NCBI GenBank assembly: GCA_902805755.1
Contig: CADCUA010000494.1
Location: 1 to 6,409 of the forward strand
Source of the DNA: an uncultured Lysobacter sp.
Lineage (GTDB): Bacteria; Pseudomonadota; Gammaproteobacteria; Xanthomonadales; Xanthomonadaceae
Direction of reading: 5' to 3'
DNA: 6,409 nt
The first letter of the stretch is position 1, and the number at the start of each line of letters is the position of its first letter. The notes under the pieces are model-generated. The model saw only the letters and a list, made by a program, of their open reading frames with translations, made no database searches and had not been told where the DNA came from. Shown in pieces: positions 5,393 to 6,409 of the stretch. Made by a program: the position numbers and the translations under genes.

Positions 5393-6271
5393 TCAACCTT
5401 CAAGCAGCCGCTGCACTTCCGCATCCTTTTCATGCCACAAGCCGTTCATCCACTGCTGGAAGCGGACGCGGAACGCGCGGTCGTTCTGATAATCGCCGCC
5501 CAGCAGCTCGACGGGAATCGGGCGTAGCCGTACATGGATACGCACCTCGCGCACGCGCCCCGAGAGCAGGTCCACCAGCGTGGGGCGTCCACCGGGATAG
5601 GCGATGGTGGCGTCGAGGATCGCGTGCAGGCCCTCGCCCATTGCGTCGAGCACGAATGCCACGCCGCCGGACTTCGGCCTGAGCAGGTGTTGGTAACCCG
5701 GGCCCTGCCGGGCGTGCTTGGCGAGGGTGAAGCGCGTGCCTTCGACGAAGTTCACGATCGTCACCGGAATCGCGCGGAATTTCTCGCAGGCGTGGCGGGT
5801 GGCGATGATGTCGCGTCCGGCCAGCTCGGGGCGGCGCGCGATCTGCTTGGGCGTGTAGCGGCCCATGAACGGGAAATCCAGCGCCCACCACGCCAGCCCC
5901 AGCAGCGGCACCCAGAACAGCTGCCGCTTCAGGAAGAAGCGCATGAACGGGATGCGCCGGTTGAACACCTGCTGCAGCACCAGGATGTCCACCCAGCTCT
6001 GGTGGTTGGCCAGCATCAGGTAATGGCCGTCCGTGCGCAGGGCCGCGTCCATCTCCACCTGCAGGCGCATGGGCGTGAAGTGCTCCAGCGCCCAGCTGTT
6101 CACGCCGATCCAGCTTTCCGCCAGGCCTGTGAGCATCGGATCGCTGGCCCTGCGCAGCCGCTGGGATGGAAGCATCGCCTTCAGCAGCGCGACCAGCAGC
6201 AGCGGCACGACGTGCAGCACGGTGCTGGTGGCAACCAGCAGGCAGATCAGGGTCAGACGGATTGGTGCCAT
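5393..6271 (-). CDS. yihG: YihG-type lysophospholipid acyltransferase (PlsC superfamily, 292 aa)
   Basis: This is an inner-membrane acyltransferase of the PlsC/LPLAT superfamily, closest by eye to Escherichia coli YihG, which is known as a minor 1-acylglycerol-3-phosphate acyltransferase. An N-terminal hydrophobic stretch (about residues 5-33) anchors it. The catalytic HX4D motif is NHQSWVD (89-95), with His90 and Asp95. FLKRQLFWVPLLGLAWWALD (113-132) and the YihG-like FPFMGRY follow. CEKFR (162-166) leads into TIVNFVEGTRFT (171-182), whose EGTR is the glycerol-phosphate-binding block. AYPGG (224-228) matches the fourth block. The C-terminus FQQWMNGLWHEKDAEVQRLL is also YihG-like. The length is close to the roughly 310 residues of the E. 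coli protein. The start ATG at 6271 precedes the hydrophobic anchor directly; the upstream CCGGCACTCC is a poor ribosome binding site. It is a single gene convergent with the propeller gene, probably unrelated to the two-component system. The family call is firm; the exact substrate is inferred. Confidence 0.94.
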   Translation of the reverse strand: MAPIRLTLICLLVATSTVLHVVPLLLVALLKAMLPSQRLRRASDPMLTGLAESWIGVNSWALEHFTPMRLQVEMDAALRTDGHYLMLANHQSWVDILVLQQVFNRRIPFMRFFLKRQLFWVPLLGLAWWALDFPFMGRYTPKQIARRPELAGRDIIATRHACEKFRAIPVTIVNFVEGTRFTLAKHARQGPGYQHLLRPKSGGVAFVLDAMGEGLHAILDATIAYPGGRPTLVDLLSGRVREVRIHVRLRPIPVELLGGDYQNDRAFRVRFQQWMNGLWHEKDAEVQRLLEG

Positions 6272-6409
6272 GGAGTGCCGGACGCTTGGACGAGCGCCTA
6301 TTGTGCCGGCGATGCCGCGAAGGCTGATGGATCACGTCGAAAAGCGAAGCTGATCCGCTGTCGACGGCCTGGAGGTTGGCCACGAGCTGCGCGCAGCCAT
6401 GGGTCATGC
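6272..6409. promoter_or_regulatory. Upstream region of the acyltransferase gene (window edge)
   Basis: These 138 bases should include the acyltransferase promoter on the minus strand. An AT-containing ACAATAGG (minus strand, about 6297-6304) might be a -10 element, but no correctly spaced -35 is evident. Frames that run through here are not continuous with the acyltransferase and show no domain. Confidence 0.35.

Noticed and set aside
5430..6407. 325-codon minus-strand open frame starting near the window edge
   Set aside because: It runs through the acyltransferase in a different frame and becomes Ala/Gly/Arg-rich. The acyltransferase frame has clear catalytic motifs. The first 30-odd codons upstream show no recognisable domain.

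Overview
This GC-rich window (no exact percentage computed) reads as chromosomal DNA of a gammaproteobacterium. The best guess is the Xanthomonadales/Lysobacterales (Lysobacter, Luteimonas, Dokdonella or similar). That guess rests on the base composition, a small DUF6164-type protein and a YihG-type acyltransferase; it is an inference, not a measured placement.

Layout, left to right. Positions 94-2758 hold three minus-strand genes that read as one transcription unit. In transcription order they are a secreted SUMF1/formylglycine-generating-enzyme-like protein (1730-2758), a LytS/AlgZ-type membrane histidine kinase (559-1698) and a small DUF6164-like membrane protein (94-459). A 191-base divergent spacer (2759-2949) contains GC-rich inverted repeats. 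On its far side lies a LytTR response regulator on the plus strand (2950-3696), the evident partner of the kinase. A 334-base spacer without a credible gene (3697-4030) leads to a plus-strand secreted protein of unknown function with about seven internal repeats, probably a beta-propeller (4031-5128). A 264-base spacer with a threefold 7-bp tandem repeat (5129-5392) separates it from a convergent minus-strand YihG-type acyltransferase (5393-6271). Positions 6272-6409 are the upstream region of that gene.

How the parts may fit together. The kinase and regulator form a LytS/LytR-type two-component pair whose genes are split by the divergent SUMF1-like gene instead of forming the usual kinase-regulator operon. 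The SUMF1-like protein has a signal peptide and lacks the cysteine pair of true formylglycine-generating enzymes. A structural, ligand-binding or sensory accessory role beside the kinase is therefore plausible but unproven. The propeller gene just downstream of the regulator has its own strong ribosome binding site and a sequence resembling an AlgR-type LytTR site upstream, so it could be a target gene. The acyltransferase looks like an unrelated phospholipid or housekeeping neighbour.

I see no tRNA, rRNA, CRISPR, transposase or integrase. The most interesting element is the split two-component system with its catalytically degenerate secreted SUMF1 partner and the neighbouring orphan propeller protein.
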